This document shows positions 25,314-34,771 of a stretch of 64,000 nucleotides of DNA, in pieces (position 1 is the stretch's first letter; every line of letters begins with the position of its first letter). Under the pieces are notes generated by a model. The model did not search any database, had not been told where the DNA came from, and worked only from the letters and a program-made list of their open reading frames with translations. Position numbers and translations under genes: made by a program. Source of the stretch: Oceanobacillus manasiensis (GTDB taxonomy: Bacteria > Bacillota > Bacilli > Bacillales > Amphibacillaceae); assembly GCF_000724085.1 (NCBI RefSeq), contig NZ_CCDL010000003.1:62001-126000 (forward strand), read 5' to 3'.

Positions 25314-26660
25314 TTACTGATTGTCTGCTGCAGTTTGTAATTCTTTAACGAGATCTTTAGCTGACATATCCGAACTAAAGAATTTGCCAAAAACGTTCTG
25401 AGCGTCATCTTTAAACTTAGGTGTGCCATGGTCCAGTGCAAAAGCACCTGCTGTTGAAGAAGCATTTACTAGAATATCTGTTAGTTCCTGTTGAATTTCA
25501 GTTTCATTTCCACTCAATTCATACTTTTGAGCTGGAACTGCAGCCCCAGTTTCCCAGGCAACTTTAGCCCATTGATTAGCTTGGAAAAGGTAATCAAAGA
25601 ATTTTTTAGCTTCTTCTGGGTGTTCAGAGTTTTTTACTAGTGCATATCCCCCACCATTCCAAGCAAGTAAATCATTAATTTGGGCTTTACCTTCTTCTGC
25701 AATTGGTAATTTAGCAACTGATAAGTTGTTCCGGAATTCTTCTGACAAGCTTTCATTTGTAGCCATACCTGCTTCCCAAGATCCCATAAACCACATTGCA
25801 GCTCTACCTTGGGTGAACAAGTTCTGTGAACTTCCATAATCTGCTGTCATAAAACCATCTTGGAAGATACCTGCATCACGTAGTTTCACCATATATTCCG
25901 CTGCTTTTAGGAAGTTTTCATCATCAGTGAATTTAATATCCTTTGAAACTGCATCAAGGATCAAGTTATGGTCACCACTGTATCGTTGAACTATAAATTG
26001 ATACAAACCGCCAAAACTCCATAAGTCTTTACCGTTAATAGACATAGGCATGATATTATTATTACGAAATGCTTTTACAGCTTCTAAAAGTTCATCAAAT
26101 GTAGTTGGTACCTGTATACCATTATCTTCAAAAAGCTTTTTATTATAGTAAATTACTTCATAGTCACTATTTCTGGGTAATCCGTATAGTTTATCGTTAA
26201 ATGTAAATGACTTGTAAACTCCAGGAAGAAAGTTATATTCTTCACCTTCATACTCTTCTGGGAGTACTTCTTTAACATAATCTGCTTGCACTAGTGTTGC
26301 AAGCTCAGCACCACCGTGGACCATTGTAACATCAATAGCTTCATTGGAGGACATATAGGCTTTTAATTTGTTTTTAAACGGTTCTTCAGCAAGTGCTTCA
26401 ACTTCAATTTTAACATTTGAGTTTTCCTTCATGTAGTTGTCGATGACAGTCTGTTCAGCAAGCCCTTGTCCAGCAGTACGGTCGGGCAGGTTTGAGAATA
26501 AGCGAAGGGTAACTTGTTCTTCTTCCTCGTTATTATCTTCTTTGTTGCTGTCATTGCTACTGGTACTATTAGAACTGTTACATGCGGATAGAACTATTAA
26601 CATTGCAAAGACAAAACTTAGAAGAACAGTTAAGCGCTTCCAATTAACTTTTTTAAACAT
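25314..26660 (-). CDS. ABC transporter sugar-binding lipoprotein (family 1 extracellular solute-binding)
   Basis: 448 residues. The signal peptide ends in the lipobox LSAC with the lipidated Cys at 27, followed by a Ser/Asn/Glu-rich tether. The mature part is a MsmE/UgpB-like binding protein: RLFSNLPDRTAGQG, FKNKLKAYMSSNEAIDVTM, LYGLPRNSDYEVIYYNKKLFEDNGI, QGRAAMWFMGSWEAG. It is expected to capture an oligosaccharide outside the membrane for the two permeases at 33872-35599, although it is encoded apart and on the other strand. GAGGAGGAAA precedes the start. Divergent from the GH42 gene, so the 205-base gap holds both promoters. Confidence 0.9.
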   Translation of the reverse strand: MFKKVNWKRLTVLLSFVFAMLIVLSACNSSNSTSSNDSNKEDNNEEEEQVTLRLFSNLPDRTAGQGLAEQTVIDNYMKENSNVKIEVEALAEEPFKNKLKAYMSSNEAIDVTMVHGGAELATLVQADYVKEVLPEEYEGEEYNFLPGVYKSFTFNDKLYGLPRNSDYEVIYYNKKLFEDNGIQVPTTFDELLEAVKAFRNNNIMPMSINGKDLWSFGGLYQFIVQRYSGDHNLILDAVSKDIKFTDDENFLKAAEYMVKLRDAGIFQDGFMTADYGSSQNLFTQGRAAMWFMGSWEAGMATNESLSEEFRNNLSVAKLPIAEEGKAQINDLLAWNGGGYALVKNSEHPEEAKKFFDYLFQANQWAKVAWETGAAVPAQKYELSGNETEIQQELTDILVNASSTAGAFALDHGTPKFKDDAQNVFGKFFSSDMSAKDLVKELQTAADNQ

Positions 26661-26687
26661 TTCTAATTTCCTCCTCTATACAATTTT

Positions 26688-26706
26688 GAACCGCTTAAGG
26701 GGGTTC
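26688..26706. promoter_or_regulatory. Inverted repeat between the divergent lipoprotein and GH42 genes
   Basis: GAACC (26688-26692) and GGTTC (26702-26706) flank CGCTTAAG. The arms are five bases, in the leader of the lipoprotein gene. It could be an operator for one of the AraC-type regulators or merely a leader hairpin; weak. Confidence 0.25.
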
Positions 26707-26865
26707 ATATTAGTAACAATAACAAATGTAATTTATATAAGTCAGTAGAAAATAGTTTAATATAGTTTGAAAATATCGAATCCTTAGCAAGTTCTATTGT
26801 TTTATTCTAGTACCAACGTTAAAATAGCGATTAATTGAACTTCAAATTGATGAGGGGGAGAGATA

Positions 26866-28872
26866 ATGACAAAAGAAATTTTCTATGGTGTTGCTTATTA
26901 TGACGAATATATGCCATATGAACGATTGGAAACAGATATTGCAATGATGAAAGCAGCTGGAATTAATCTTGTTCGTATTGCGGAATCAACGTGGAGCACA
27001 CACGAACCACAAAATGGTGTCTTTAATTTTTCGAGCGTGGATCGAGTGTTAAATGCAATGTATAAAGCGGGTATTAAAGTAATCATAGGTACACCAACTT
27101 ATGCAGTACCTACCTGGTTGGTTGAGGAGCACCCCGATGTTTTAGCTGAAACGTCGAAGGGGCGAAGTAAGTATGGTGCTCGACAGATTATGGACATTAC
27201 ACACCCAGTATATTTGTTTTATGCGGAGCGAATTATTCGTAAGCTTATAGAAAGGGTTCACAAGCATCCAGCAGTTATTGGTTACCAAATTGATAATGAA
27301 ACGAAGCATTATCATACTGCTGGTCCCAATGTACAGCTTCAATTTGTCAAATATATACGCGAGAAATTCGGCACGTTGGAACGATTAAACCGTGAATTTG
27401 GACTTGATTATTGGAGTAACCGAATAAATAGCTGGGAAGATTTCCCTTCCATTATAGGAACTATAAATGGAAGTCTTGGTGCTGAATTTGCAAAATTTCA
27501 GCGTACACTGGTAAATGACTTTTTATCATGGCAAGCCTCAATTGTTAATGAATACAAGAATGATAGTCAGTTTATCACACATAACTTAGATTTTGAATGG
27601 AGAGGTTATTCCTTTGGTGTTCAACCTGACGTAAATCATTATGAGGCATCGAAACCTCTAGATATAGCAGGTGTTGATATCTATCACCCTTCTCAGGGGA
27701 AGTTGACGGGTAAAGAAATTTCCTTTGGCGGAGATTCTACCCGGTCATTAAAAGAGAGCAATTATTTTGTATTGGAAACACAGGCTCAAGCATTCCCTGA
27801 TTGGACGCCATATCCGGGGCAACTTCGCCTCCAAGCCTTCAGCCATCTCGCTTCTGGTGCCAATATGGTGGAATATTGGCATTGGCATTCAATTCACAAT
27901 TCCTTTGAAACATACTGGAAAGGCTTATTGAGTCACGATCTAGGGGAAAATCCAACTTACAATGAAGCAAAAACGGTTGGTACTGATTTTGCCAGACTTT
28001 CACCTAATTTAGTTAACCTTCGCAAATCTAATCGAGTAGCGTTGCTGGTAAGTAATGAGGCACTTACAGCAATGGAATGGTTTCCATTGCCAGGGGGAGA
28101 GTTTAACTATAATGATATTGTACGTTTAATGTACGATGGGCTCTACGAAATGAATATCGGTTGCGATGTTATTGATGTTTCTGTAGGTTCATTTAATAAA
28201 TACGATTTACTTGTGGTACCTGCTATGTACACAGCTTCTGATGAGCTATTGCTAAAGCTTAATGAATATGTACATAATGGTGGGCATGTTGTTTATACAT
28301 TTAAGAGCGGATTTTCAAATGAAAATAATCAGGTAAGAACTGTTACACAACCAGGAATAATCAGTGAAGCTTGCGGTATTCAGTATAGTCAATTCGTTGA
28401 ACCTGAAAATGTAACATTAAAAACTGACCAATTCGAGGTTGGATTGGATAATATTGAGGTCCACACTTGGATGGAATTATTAAAGCCTACAACAGCTGAA
28501 GTATTATCTTGGTATGACCACCCAAATTGGGGTGAGTATGCGGGAATAACAACAAATCAGTATGGCCAAGGAAGAGCAACCTATATAGGTTGTATGACTA
28601 GTCCTGCCGTTGTCAAAAAAGTTTTAGAGCGCGCTGCTAAGGAAGCAAAATTATGGGGAGCCGATCAAGCATTACAGTTTCCGTTAATTGTAAAAGTTGG
28701 TGTTAATGACTTAAACAGGACAATACGTTATTATTTCAATTATTCAAACGAATCAAATTCATTTGTATACCCACATGCTAGTGGTCAGGAATTATTAGCG
28801 AATCGGGAGATAGTGAGTTCTCAGGAAGTAGAACTAGACCGCTGGGGCATTGCAATAATTGAGGAGCAGTAA
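26866..28872 (+). CDS. GH42 beta-galactosidase-like glycoside hydrolase
   Basis: 668 residues without a signal peptide, so it acts on imported oligosaccharide in the cytosol. The TIM barrel begins FYGVAYYDEYMPYERLETDIAMM. The acid/base Glu is in QIDNET (Glu145) and the nucleophile Glu in VLETQAQAF (Glu304). A trimerisation domain and short C-terminal beta domain follow as in GH42. The Cys cluster for zinc found in many GH42 enzymes is not seen. Substrate may be beta-galactosides or beta-linked arabinopyranosides from plant cell walls; the neighbours (GH3, GH43) do not settle it. GGGGGAGAG precedes the ATG. Confidence 0.9.
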   Translation: MTKEIFYGVAYYDEYMPYERLETDIAMMKAAGINLVRIAESTWSTHEPQNGVFNFSSVDRVLNAMYKAGIKVIIGTPTYAVPTWLVEEHPDVLAETSKGRSKYGARQIMDITHPVYLFYAERIIRKLIERVHKHPAVIGYQIDNETKHYHTAGPNVQLQFVKYIREKFGTLERLNREFGLDYWSNRINSWEDFPSIIGTINGSLGAEFAKFQRTLVNDFLSWQASIVNEYKNDSQFITHNLDFEWRGYSFGVQPDVNHYEASKPLDIAGVDIYHPSQGKLTGKEISFGGDSTRSLKESNYFVLETQAQAFPDWTPYPGQLRLQAFSHLASGANMVEYWHWHSIHNSFETYWKGLLSHDLGENPTYNEAKTVGTDFARLSPNLVNLRKSNRVALLVSNEALTAMEWFPLPGGEFNYNDIVRLMYDGLYEMNIGCDVIDVSVGSFNKYDLLVVPAMYTASDELLLKLNEYVHNGGHVVYTFKSGFSNENNQVRTVTQPGIISEACGIQYSQFVEPENVTLKTDQFEVGLDNIEVHTWMELLKPTTAEVLSWYDHPNWGEYAGITTNQYGQGRATYIGCMTSPAVVKKVLERAAKEAKLWGADQALQFPLIVKVGVNDLNRTIRYYFNYSNESNSFVYPHASGQELLANREIVSSQEVELDRWGIAIIEEQ

Positions 28873-28883
28873 TTCTAAATTAG

Positions 28884-28914
28884 AAAACGCCGAATCAAAC
28901 TGGGACGGCGTTTT
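28884..28914. terminator. Bidirectional terminator between GH42 and the response regulator
   Basis: AAAACGCC (28884-28891) and GGCGTTTT (28907-28914) form a perfect stem with A and T tracts in both directions, serving two convergent genes. Confidence 0.82.
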
Positions 28915-28929
28915 ACTATTTTCAAGTAG

Positions 28930-30534
28930 TTAGTTGGGAGAAGTATTTCGAAATTGTTTAGGTGTCATACCAATATACTTTTTAAACACTTGGAAGAAAT
29001 ACTTCTCGTCATTATAACCCACTTCAAGAGCGATGTCGGCTACTCTTTTACTAGGATCGTTAAGGAGTAGACATGCTTTTTCAATTCTTATTTTGTGTAA
29101 AAAGTCTAGAAAACTCATGTTGAGATGCTGCTTAAATAATAAACTTAAATAACCTGGAGTAATATAAACTTCACTGGCCACACTGTCTCTGCTAATATTT
29201 TTATCATAATTTTGTCTGATAAATTCTAAAGCTGATTCTAATAATTTGTGAGTGCTTTTTTTCTTATCTAACTGTTTGCTAATAAGCAGTGCAGTATTTA
29301 ACAATTCCTCATAAATGTCCTCTATATTCGACCTGGTTAATTTTAGATTGATATAATCAAGGTCTTGTTTGAAAATTTCGTGGAGGTCAAGGTTTCTCTC
29401 AATACAAAGGTGATAAAGCGAAAAATATAAATTAAAAGTAAACTTTACGACTTTATCTTTCAAACTCCTCTCTTTATTCAGAAAAAGTTGGAAAAACTTA
29501 ATGTTTTTTTTAATATTACTTTCCTCTCTAGATAGGACTGATTGAAGGATTAACTTTTCTAATTCAAGGGGATAAGTTGATTCTAAGGATTCTGCATTTT
29601 TAAGTTCCTTCTCATAGTCAATGACCTTGCCAGGGCCTTCGAAAAATTTTGAATCTAATGCATTCGTCGCCTGTAAATAAGCAGTTTTTAGTTGGTTAAT
29701 TGGCTTATCTAATCCGCTAATCCCAACAGAAATACTTAGTTGCAAATATTGCTCGACGTTTTCTTTAAGTTCATTGACGAAATGTAGCAAATGAGAAACA
29801 TCAAATTTTTGTGCATTGTTTAAAATAACAATAATGTTATCTTGCTCTTCAAACGTACCACATGAGCCAACTTTAGATAGCGTTTCTTCACTGATGTTTT
29901 TGAGGCCATACTTTAACATTTCAATATCATATGTTTCATAGAAATTCAGGTGAGAATAAAAGTTATCAATTTGAATTTTTACTAAACTAAAAAATGGATT
30001 AGAAAAATAAAGACCGCTAATTTTAAGTTTATTTAACAGTTGTTCATGAGAGTTATCATCTGATAGGACCAAATTCCTTAATAAATTTTCCTTTAATAAA
30101 GGTAAACTTTCACGGAACCCTTTATTTAGCTGATTTAAGTGGGTATGCTGTTTATTCTCTACTTGTATTTGATGTACCAATTTTAATACACTATCCAGAA
30201 TTTCCTGTTTTGAGCTTGGTTTTAATAAATAATCATTTGCACCTATCTTTATTGCTTGTCTTGCATAATTAAAATCATTATATCCACTCATTATTATGCA
30301 TTTAACGTGAGAATACTGTTCATTCACTTTTTTAATTAACTTGAAACCATCAACCTCGGGCATGCGAATATCAGTTATTAAAATATCTATATGATTGGTC
30401 TCTAGTAACTCCAGTGCTTCTGCACCGTCACATCCTTCGACTATCACACTGATTTCATAATCTTGCCAGTTAATCAGTGACTTTATCCCATTTCTTGCAT
30501 GTTCTTCATCATCGATAATCATTAAATTAATCAT
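28930..30534 (-). CDS. YesN-like response regulator (receiver + AraC helix-turn-helix)
   Basis: 534 residues. The receiver domain begins IDDEEHARNGI and has the phospho-acceptor Asp55 in LITDIRMPE, with MSGYNDFNYARQAI and the Lys in YLLKPSSK. A long linker region of about 280 residues leads to a C-terminal AraC domain (LSLLFKQHLNMSFLDFLHKIRIEKA, VGYNDEKYFFQVFKKYIGMTPKQFR). The start at 30534 follows AGGAGG by a few bases; its ATG lies inside the end of the kinase gene (eight-base overlap). With the kinase it probably senses an extracellular sugar and activates the surrounding uptake and hydrolase genes. Confidence 0.92.
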   Translation of the reverse strand: MINLMIIDDEEHARNGIKSLINWQDYEISVIVEGCDGAEALELLETNHIDILITDIRMPEVDGFKLIKKVNEQYSHVKCIIMSGYNDFNYARQAIKIGANDYLLKPSSKQEILDSVLKLVHQIQVENKQHTHLNQLNKGFRESLPLLKENLLRNLVLSDDNSHEQLLNKLKISGLYFSNPFFSLVKIQIDNFYSHLNFYETYDIEMLKYGLKNISEETLSKVGSCGTFEEQDNIIVILNNAQKFDVSHLLHFVNELKENVEQYLQLSISVGISGLDKPINQLKTAYLQATNALDSKFFEGPGKVIDYEKELKNAESLESTYPLELEKLILQSVLSREESNIKKNIKFFQLFLNKERSLKDKVVKFTFNLYFSLYHLCIERNLDLHEIFKQDLDYINLKLTRSNIEDIYEELLNTALLISKQLDKKKSTHKLLESALEFIRQNYDKNISRDSVASEVYITPGYLSLLFKQHLNMSFLDFLHKIRIEKACLLLNDPSKRVADIALEVGYNDEKYFFQVFKKYIGMTPKQFRNTSPN

Positions 30535-32335
30535 GATATTCCTCCTGTATGTTATATGCTGGAATAACAAGTTTTACTAATGTACCTTTTCCGAGCTCAC
30601 TTTTGTAACTAAGAACATAATTATCCTTGTAATAATGGCGTAATCTTTGATTAATGTTTTGTATTGCATATCCTCCAGTATCTTGACCAGTATAAATATC
30701 AGAATCGTCATTAATAACAGTTATTTCCTTAAGAGTCTCTGGGCTCATTCCACTTCCATTATCCTTTATTTCAAAATGAAGATACGAACCTTCTAAAGCA
30801 GCAGTAACGTGAATAAATCCACCAGTCCTCTTACGTTCAATGCCATGATATAGAGCATTTTCTACAAAAGGTTGCAAACAAAGTTTTAAGATGACATATG
30901 ATTCGAGTTCATCGGGAATGTCTATTTGATAGGTCAATTTATCTTTAAATCGCATTTGCTGAAGAGATAGATATAAACGAATAAAATCTTTTTCTTTTCC
31001 TAAGCTCGTAAAACTTTTTCCTTGGTTTAAATTCAATCTGAACAATTTGGAAAGGGAAATGACCATTTCACCTAATATTGTTTGACCAGAACGCTCAGCC
31101 TCCCAATAAATCATGTCAAGCATGTTATATAAGAAATGTGGATTTATTTGAGATTGTAATGCTTTGAGCTCAGCCTCTTTCTCCTTTATACGAAGTATAT
31201 ACGTCTCATCAATTAAGGATTTTATGTTAGCAACCATGGTGTTGTAACCTTGACTAAGTTGGCCAATTTCATCTTGATATTTAATGTTAACCCTTTCAGT
31301 AAACACCCCTTTTTGAAAACGTTTCATAGAGAAAAGCAGTTGCTCAATAGGGGTGCTGACTAATGTACTAAGATGCATACTTAAGATAAAGCTCATCATA
31401 ATGCAGGAAACGATTATGAGTACCACTAGATCTTTGATAGATTCTATTTCCTCGGTTAATAGGTTAATAGGTACGGCATACATGATCAACCATCCATTTT
31501 TGGTTTTATTATATGTTATGAGAGAATCTTCGTCCCCAGTTGTTCTTATGATAGATCCTTCACTATTATTACTATCAATAATGGATGATGGAAGTATCGT
31601 TGAACTATAAAATTCTCTGCCTGCCTTAAAAAGTGGAAAACCAGCCTGATCTAAAATCACAATGCCATGATTCTCATCATATAAATTTCTCAAATAATTC
31701 TGTTTGATAGTTTGGTGGTTTACTCCAGTCATGATATAACCCAACTTTTCACCGTTAAACGTACTTCGAACTATGCGGCTCATACCTAGTTTCTCCTTCC
31801 GGTTATTCTCGATAAACAAATTGTTATGCTCTGTTAATGGGAACCAGTATGCACTTCCATTTAAATTTAAAGTATGTTGATAGGCCTGAGTGTGACGAAT
31901 GGTATCCATACTACTGGGGCCGCTGCTACCATCTCTTGCAACTTGATAGAGCGGTTCATTCTTTTTTCCATAAAGAGCTAAGTAATCGATATTACCAGTC
32001 ACAAGCATGTGATCCATCATGGAAGCAGTTTCGCCTGAGTATAAATTAGCTTCTAAATAAGAGGAATTAGTGGTTAGGTCTTGCAGACTGTCCTGAACAA
32101 CTGAGGACATTAGAAATACAGTTATCCAATCTGATATGGAATTCTGCATGTTTGTTATGTTTTGGTCAATGACTTTAATAACAGCAAGGTTTGATTGGCT
32201 TACTTTGTCGACTGCATGAGATTTAGAGGTGGAGTAGGAATAATACCCTAAAATAATAGTGATAAGAGACGTTGACAGCATAATAATAATGACTAATTTG
32301 GTTTTTAAGTTTAAATCAAAAAAATATCGTCGCAT
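30527..32335 (-). CDS. YesM-like sensor histidine kinase
   Basis: 602 residues. Membrane segment at about 13-33, an extracellular sensor of about 260 residues (dCache-like), a second membrane segment around VLIIVSCIMMSFILSMH, then HAMP (STLVSTPIEQLLFSMKRFQKG). The His-kinase motif QSQINPHFLYNMLDMIYWEAE carries the phosphorylated His. An ATPase domain shows LCLQPFVENALYHGIE and IKDNGSGM. This is the YesM/LytS class used for polysaccharide sensing in Bacilli. It is the first gene of a two-gene minus-strand operon and divergent from an AraC gene. Confidence 0.92.
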   Translation of the reverse strand: MRRYFFDLNLKTKLVIIIMLSTSLITIILGYYSYSTSKSHAVDKVSQSNLAVIKVIDQNITNMQNSISDWITVFLMSSVVQDSLQDLTTNSSYLEANLYSGETASMMDHMLVTGNIDYLALYGKKNEPLYQVARDGSSGPSSMDTIRHTQAYQHTLNLNGSAYWFPLTEHNNLFIENNRKEKLGMSRIVRSTFNGEKLGYIMTGVNHQTIKQNYLRNLYDENHGIVILDQAGFPLFKAGREFYSSTILPSSIIDSNNSEGSIIRTTGDEDSLITYNKTKNGWLIMYAVPINLLTEEIESIKDLVVLIIVSCIMMSFILSMHLSTLVSTPIEQLLFSMKRFQKGVFTERVNIKYQDEIGQLSQGYNTMVANIKSLIDETYILRIKEKEAELKALQSQINPHFLYNMLDMIYWEAERSGQTILGEMVISLSKLFRLNLNQGKSFTSLGKEKDFIRLYLSLQQMRFKDKLTYQIDIPDELESYVILKLCLQPFVENALYHGIERKRTGGFIHVTAALEGSYLHFEIKDNGSGMSPETLKEITVINDDSDIYTGQDTGGYAIQNINQRLRHYYKDNYVLSYKSELGKGTLVKLVIPAYNIQEEYHD

Positions 32336-32647
32336 AAGTGGACTCAGCTCTTTCTTCCCATTAATGTTATTTTTTATAACTTCTTAATAACAAAATGCAA
32401 AAACACTTTTTACTACTAGTAGTCTCTAATTATTAGAAATGGTTTTTATTAATCACTATTAAATTGATGTTAATAGTTAATTTGTTAAATAATAACATCA
32501 TATTTGAAGCGTTTACATAACATGAGGAGTTTATTTCGTGTTATTTTTGGTATAATGCAATTAGTAGAAAAACTAGATTCCAGAATTAAAAATGATATTT
32601 TTGGGGAACTATACCTCGTTGAAATATATGTGGAAGGAGAGATAATC
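32336..32647. promoter_or_regulatory. Divergent control region between the kinase and AraC genes
   Basis: 312 bases, very A+T-rich. It holds the perfect palindrome ACTACTAGTAGT (32413-32424), an inverted repeat ACTATTAA/TTAATAGT (32456-32463 and 32471-32478), and GAAGCGTTTACA (32508-32519), a cre-like site with mismatches only in its first positions. TATAAT at 32551-32556 is the likely -10 of the AraC gene. The TATAAT inside the upstream part of the AraC reading frame is one reason to prefer the later start codon. Confidence 0.45.
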
Positions 32648-33490
32648 TTGAAAAGTAGTCAGATTAAATCAGATTCTTATACACGATATTTTGTAGATAA
32701 TTCAAAAGATGGCATTTTTTCGTGTGGATTTTTGTGTCGAGAGCCCGAAGAGCCATCGCGAACTATTCAAAATGAACATTATAGCTGCTTTGTTGTACTT
32801 CATGGATATGGTAGTCTTATTGACGAAACAGGAAAAGAATACAAATTGATTCCTAATACATTTTGCCAATTATTGCCTAAAAAGAAATATACCATATCAA
32901 TAGAACCACCCCTTCTTTGGTATGAGTTTTATCTTAGTATTGGAGAGGTTGTTTTTCAGTCTTTAGCTTCACTAAATCTATTGAATATTAAAGAACCAGT
33001 ATTTTTAATACATACCAAACCATTTATGGAACAATGGTTTAAAGGTATATTATTTGAGCTTAAAAACGCGAGTAGTTCTTCTGACACTACTGAAGTCCTT
33101 TTCAATGCGCAAAAGTTGCTGATAAATTTACATGAAGAGTGTATTGATAATACACATACTGTTTACAATAACGTAATCGCAGGAATAAAGCAGATGCTAT
33201 CCCTTTACTATGATAAGTCCATCTCTCTTGAAGATATTGCTACATCATTTAATATGAGCTATGAAAAGCTTAGAAAATTGTTTAAAGAAGAAGTAGGTAT
33301 TTCTCCAATTCAGTATCGGTTAAATGCTAAATTTCGTTATGCTGGCCGCTTACTAAATGATGGGTACTCGGTTAAAAGTGTCTCAAGCAAAGTCGGGTAT
33401 GATGATCCAAGTATTTTTTCAAGGCAGTTTAAAAAAACGATGGGGGAATCCCCAAAAAGTTTTATAAAAGTCGATAATACAATAGAATAA
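32648..33490 (+). CDS. AraC-family transcriptional regulator of the polysaccharide locus
   Basis: 280 residues from TTG 32648, which has GGAAGGAGA eight bases upstream; the frame stays open further back but a promoter -10 lies inside that part. N-terminal cupin-type sensor (CFVVLHGYGSLIDETGKEY, PNTFCQLLPKKKYTISIEPP) and C-terminal AraC domain (SLEDIATSFNMSYEKLRKLFKEEVGISPIQYR, VGYDDPSIFSRQFKKTMGESPKSF). It precedes the permease genes and a terminator lies between, so it acts in trans. A cre-like element in its promoter region suggests glucose repression of the whole locus through this activator. Confidence 0.85.
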   Translation: MKSSQIKSDSYTRYFVDNSKDGIFSCGFLCREPEEPSRTIQNEHYSCFVVLHGYGSLIDETGKEYKLIPNTFCQLLPKKKYTISIEPPLLWYEFYLSIGEVVFQSLASLNLLNIKEPVFLIHTKPFMEQWFKGILFELKNASSSSDTTEVLFNAQKLLINLHEECIDNTHTVYNNVIAGIKQMLSLYYDKSISLEDIATSFNMSYEKLRKLFKEEVGISPIQYRLNAKFRYAGRLLNDGYSVKSVSSKVGYDDPSIFSRQFKKTMGESPKSFIKVDNTIE

Positions 33491-33622
33491 AGTTTTAACT
33501 AATTAGTGGAATTATAAAACGTTTCATGGTACTCTCGTTAAATTTGCCTCATCATTGATATCGAACACCAAACAACGGCTCCGAAAGAATATCCATCTTC
33601 ACTGCATTAAAACTAAAAGACT

Positions 33623-33660
33623 AAAAAACTCACAGTTGAATCGTAGGTGAGTTTTTTTGT
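33623..33660 (+). terminator. Rho-independent terminator after the AraC gene
   Basis: AAAAAACTCAC (33623-33633) pairs with GTGAGTTTTTT (33647-33657), followed by more T. The rest of the gap (33661-33871) holds the permease operon promoter, not resolved, and no gene. Confidence 0.85.
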
Positions 33661-33871
33661 GTGCTAATAAAGACTAAAAATGATTTCATTAATTATAGCA
33701 AATTGTAAATCAGCATCTCTTTTATTCGGTAATGTTAAATTTGATAATTCTAAACCTTTGCATCTTTTTTTCTACTTACTAAACCCCATCTGATTGATAA
33801 TATGAAAAAAACAAGCTTAATTAAATGAAGGTTGGATGATGATTAACCATTATTCGGAAGGAGTGTCACAA

Positions 33872-34759
33872 TTGCACAAGGTATATAGAGATAAGCTTGC
33901 TATATTCATCTTCGTCTTTCCAGGGATAGCGTTTTTCTTGCTTATGTTTGTTGCACCTATCATTTTAAGTGGATATTATTCATTTACGAATACGTTAGCA
34001 CCTGGGACACCGGTAGATATGGTAGGACTAAACAATTATAAAGAATTATTAGTTGATAGCCGTTTTTGGCTGGCTTTACGAAATGCATTAATACTAGGTA
34101 TTGGTTTTATAGTAATCCAACATCCACTTGCCATCTTTTTTGCTATTCTACTAGATAAAATGGGAGGTAAAGCAGAAAAATGGTTTCGAACAATCTTCTT
34201 TATTCCCTGTGTGTTATCGTTTGTTGTAATTTCTAGAATGTGGCTTTCTGTATTAGATCCTACATTCGGAATATTCAATAAAATGTTAGATTCTATTGGA
34301 TTAGGTTCTCTACAGCATGCTTGGCTCGGCGATCAATCAACTGCACTTGGATCCTTACTCGTCATTCTAATCTGGGCAGGTTTTGGATGGGCATTATTGT
34401 TTTACTATGCTGGGGTTAAGGGAATCCCTGAGGAGTTGTACGAAGCAGCTAGGATAGAAGGAGCAACAGGATTTAAATTACATTTCAATATCACTTTGCC
34501 GCTGCTTTCTCCAGTAATTTCAGTTCAAGTGGTGTTGGCGATGATTACGGCATTAAAACAAATGGAAACCGTCTTCCTTACAACAAACGGAGGACCAGGA
34601 GACTCAACTCAATTTCTGGCAGTGTATCTATATAATCAAGCTTTCTCTGCCAGCAATTATGGCTATGCAAATGCGATTTCCATTATGTTTATCGTTGTCT
34701 GCTTAATTATTACTTATGTGTTAAACAAACTAACTAAAAACAAAAATCTAGATTTTTAA
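33872..34759 (+). CDS. ABC sugar transporter permease (MalF/UgpA-like)
   Basis: Membrane subunit of a carbohydrate importer, about 295 residues, six hydrophobic segments starting FIFVFPGIAFFLLMFVAPIIL. The EAA loop is clear: EELYEAARIEGATGFKLHFNITLPLLSP, which docks the ATPase. TTG 33872 has a very good site, GGAAGGAG at 33856-33863; ATG 33836 or 33839 with a weaker GAAGG is the alternative and adds 11-12 residues. It is followed after 12 bases by its partner permease. No ATPase gene is present in the window, so a shared MsmX-like ATPase is presumed. Confidence 0.9.
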   Translation: MHKVYRDKLAIFIFVFPGIAFFLLMFVAPIILSGYYSFTNTLAPGTPVDMVGLNNYKELLVDSRFWLALRNALILGIGFIVIQHPLAIFFAILLDKMGGKAEKWFRTIFFIPCVLSFVVISRMWLSVLDPTFGIFNKMLDSIGLGSLQHAWLGDQSTALGSLLVILIWAGFGWALLFYYAGVKGIPEELYEAARIEGATGFKLHFNITLPLLSPVISVQVVLAMITALKQMETVFLTTNGGPGDSTQFLAVYLYNQAFSASNYGYANAISIMFIVVCLIITYVLNKLTKNKNLDF

Positions 34760-34771
34760 TAAGGAGAGAAG

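Noticed and set aside
26688-26706. cre site for the sugar-binding lipoprotein gene
   Set aside because: The CCGCTTAAG core departs from the cre consensus at five or so positions, so only a generic inverted repeat is reported.
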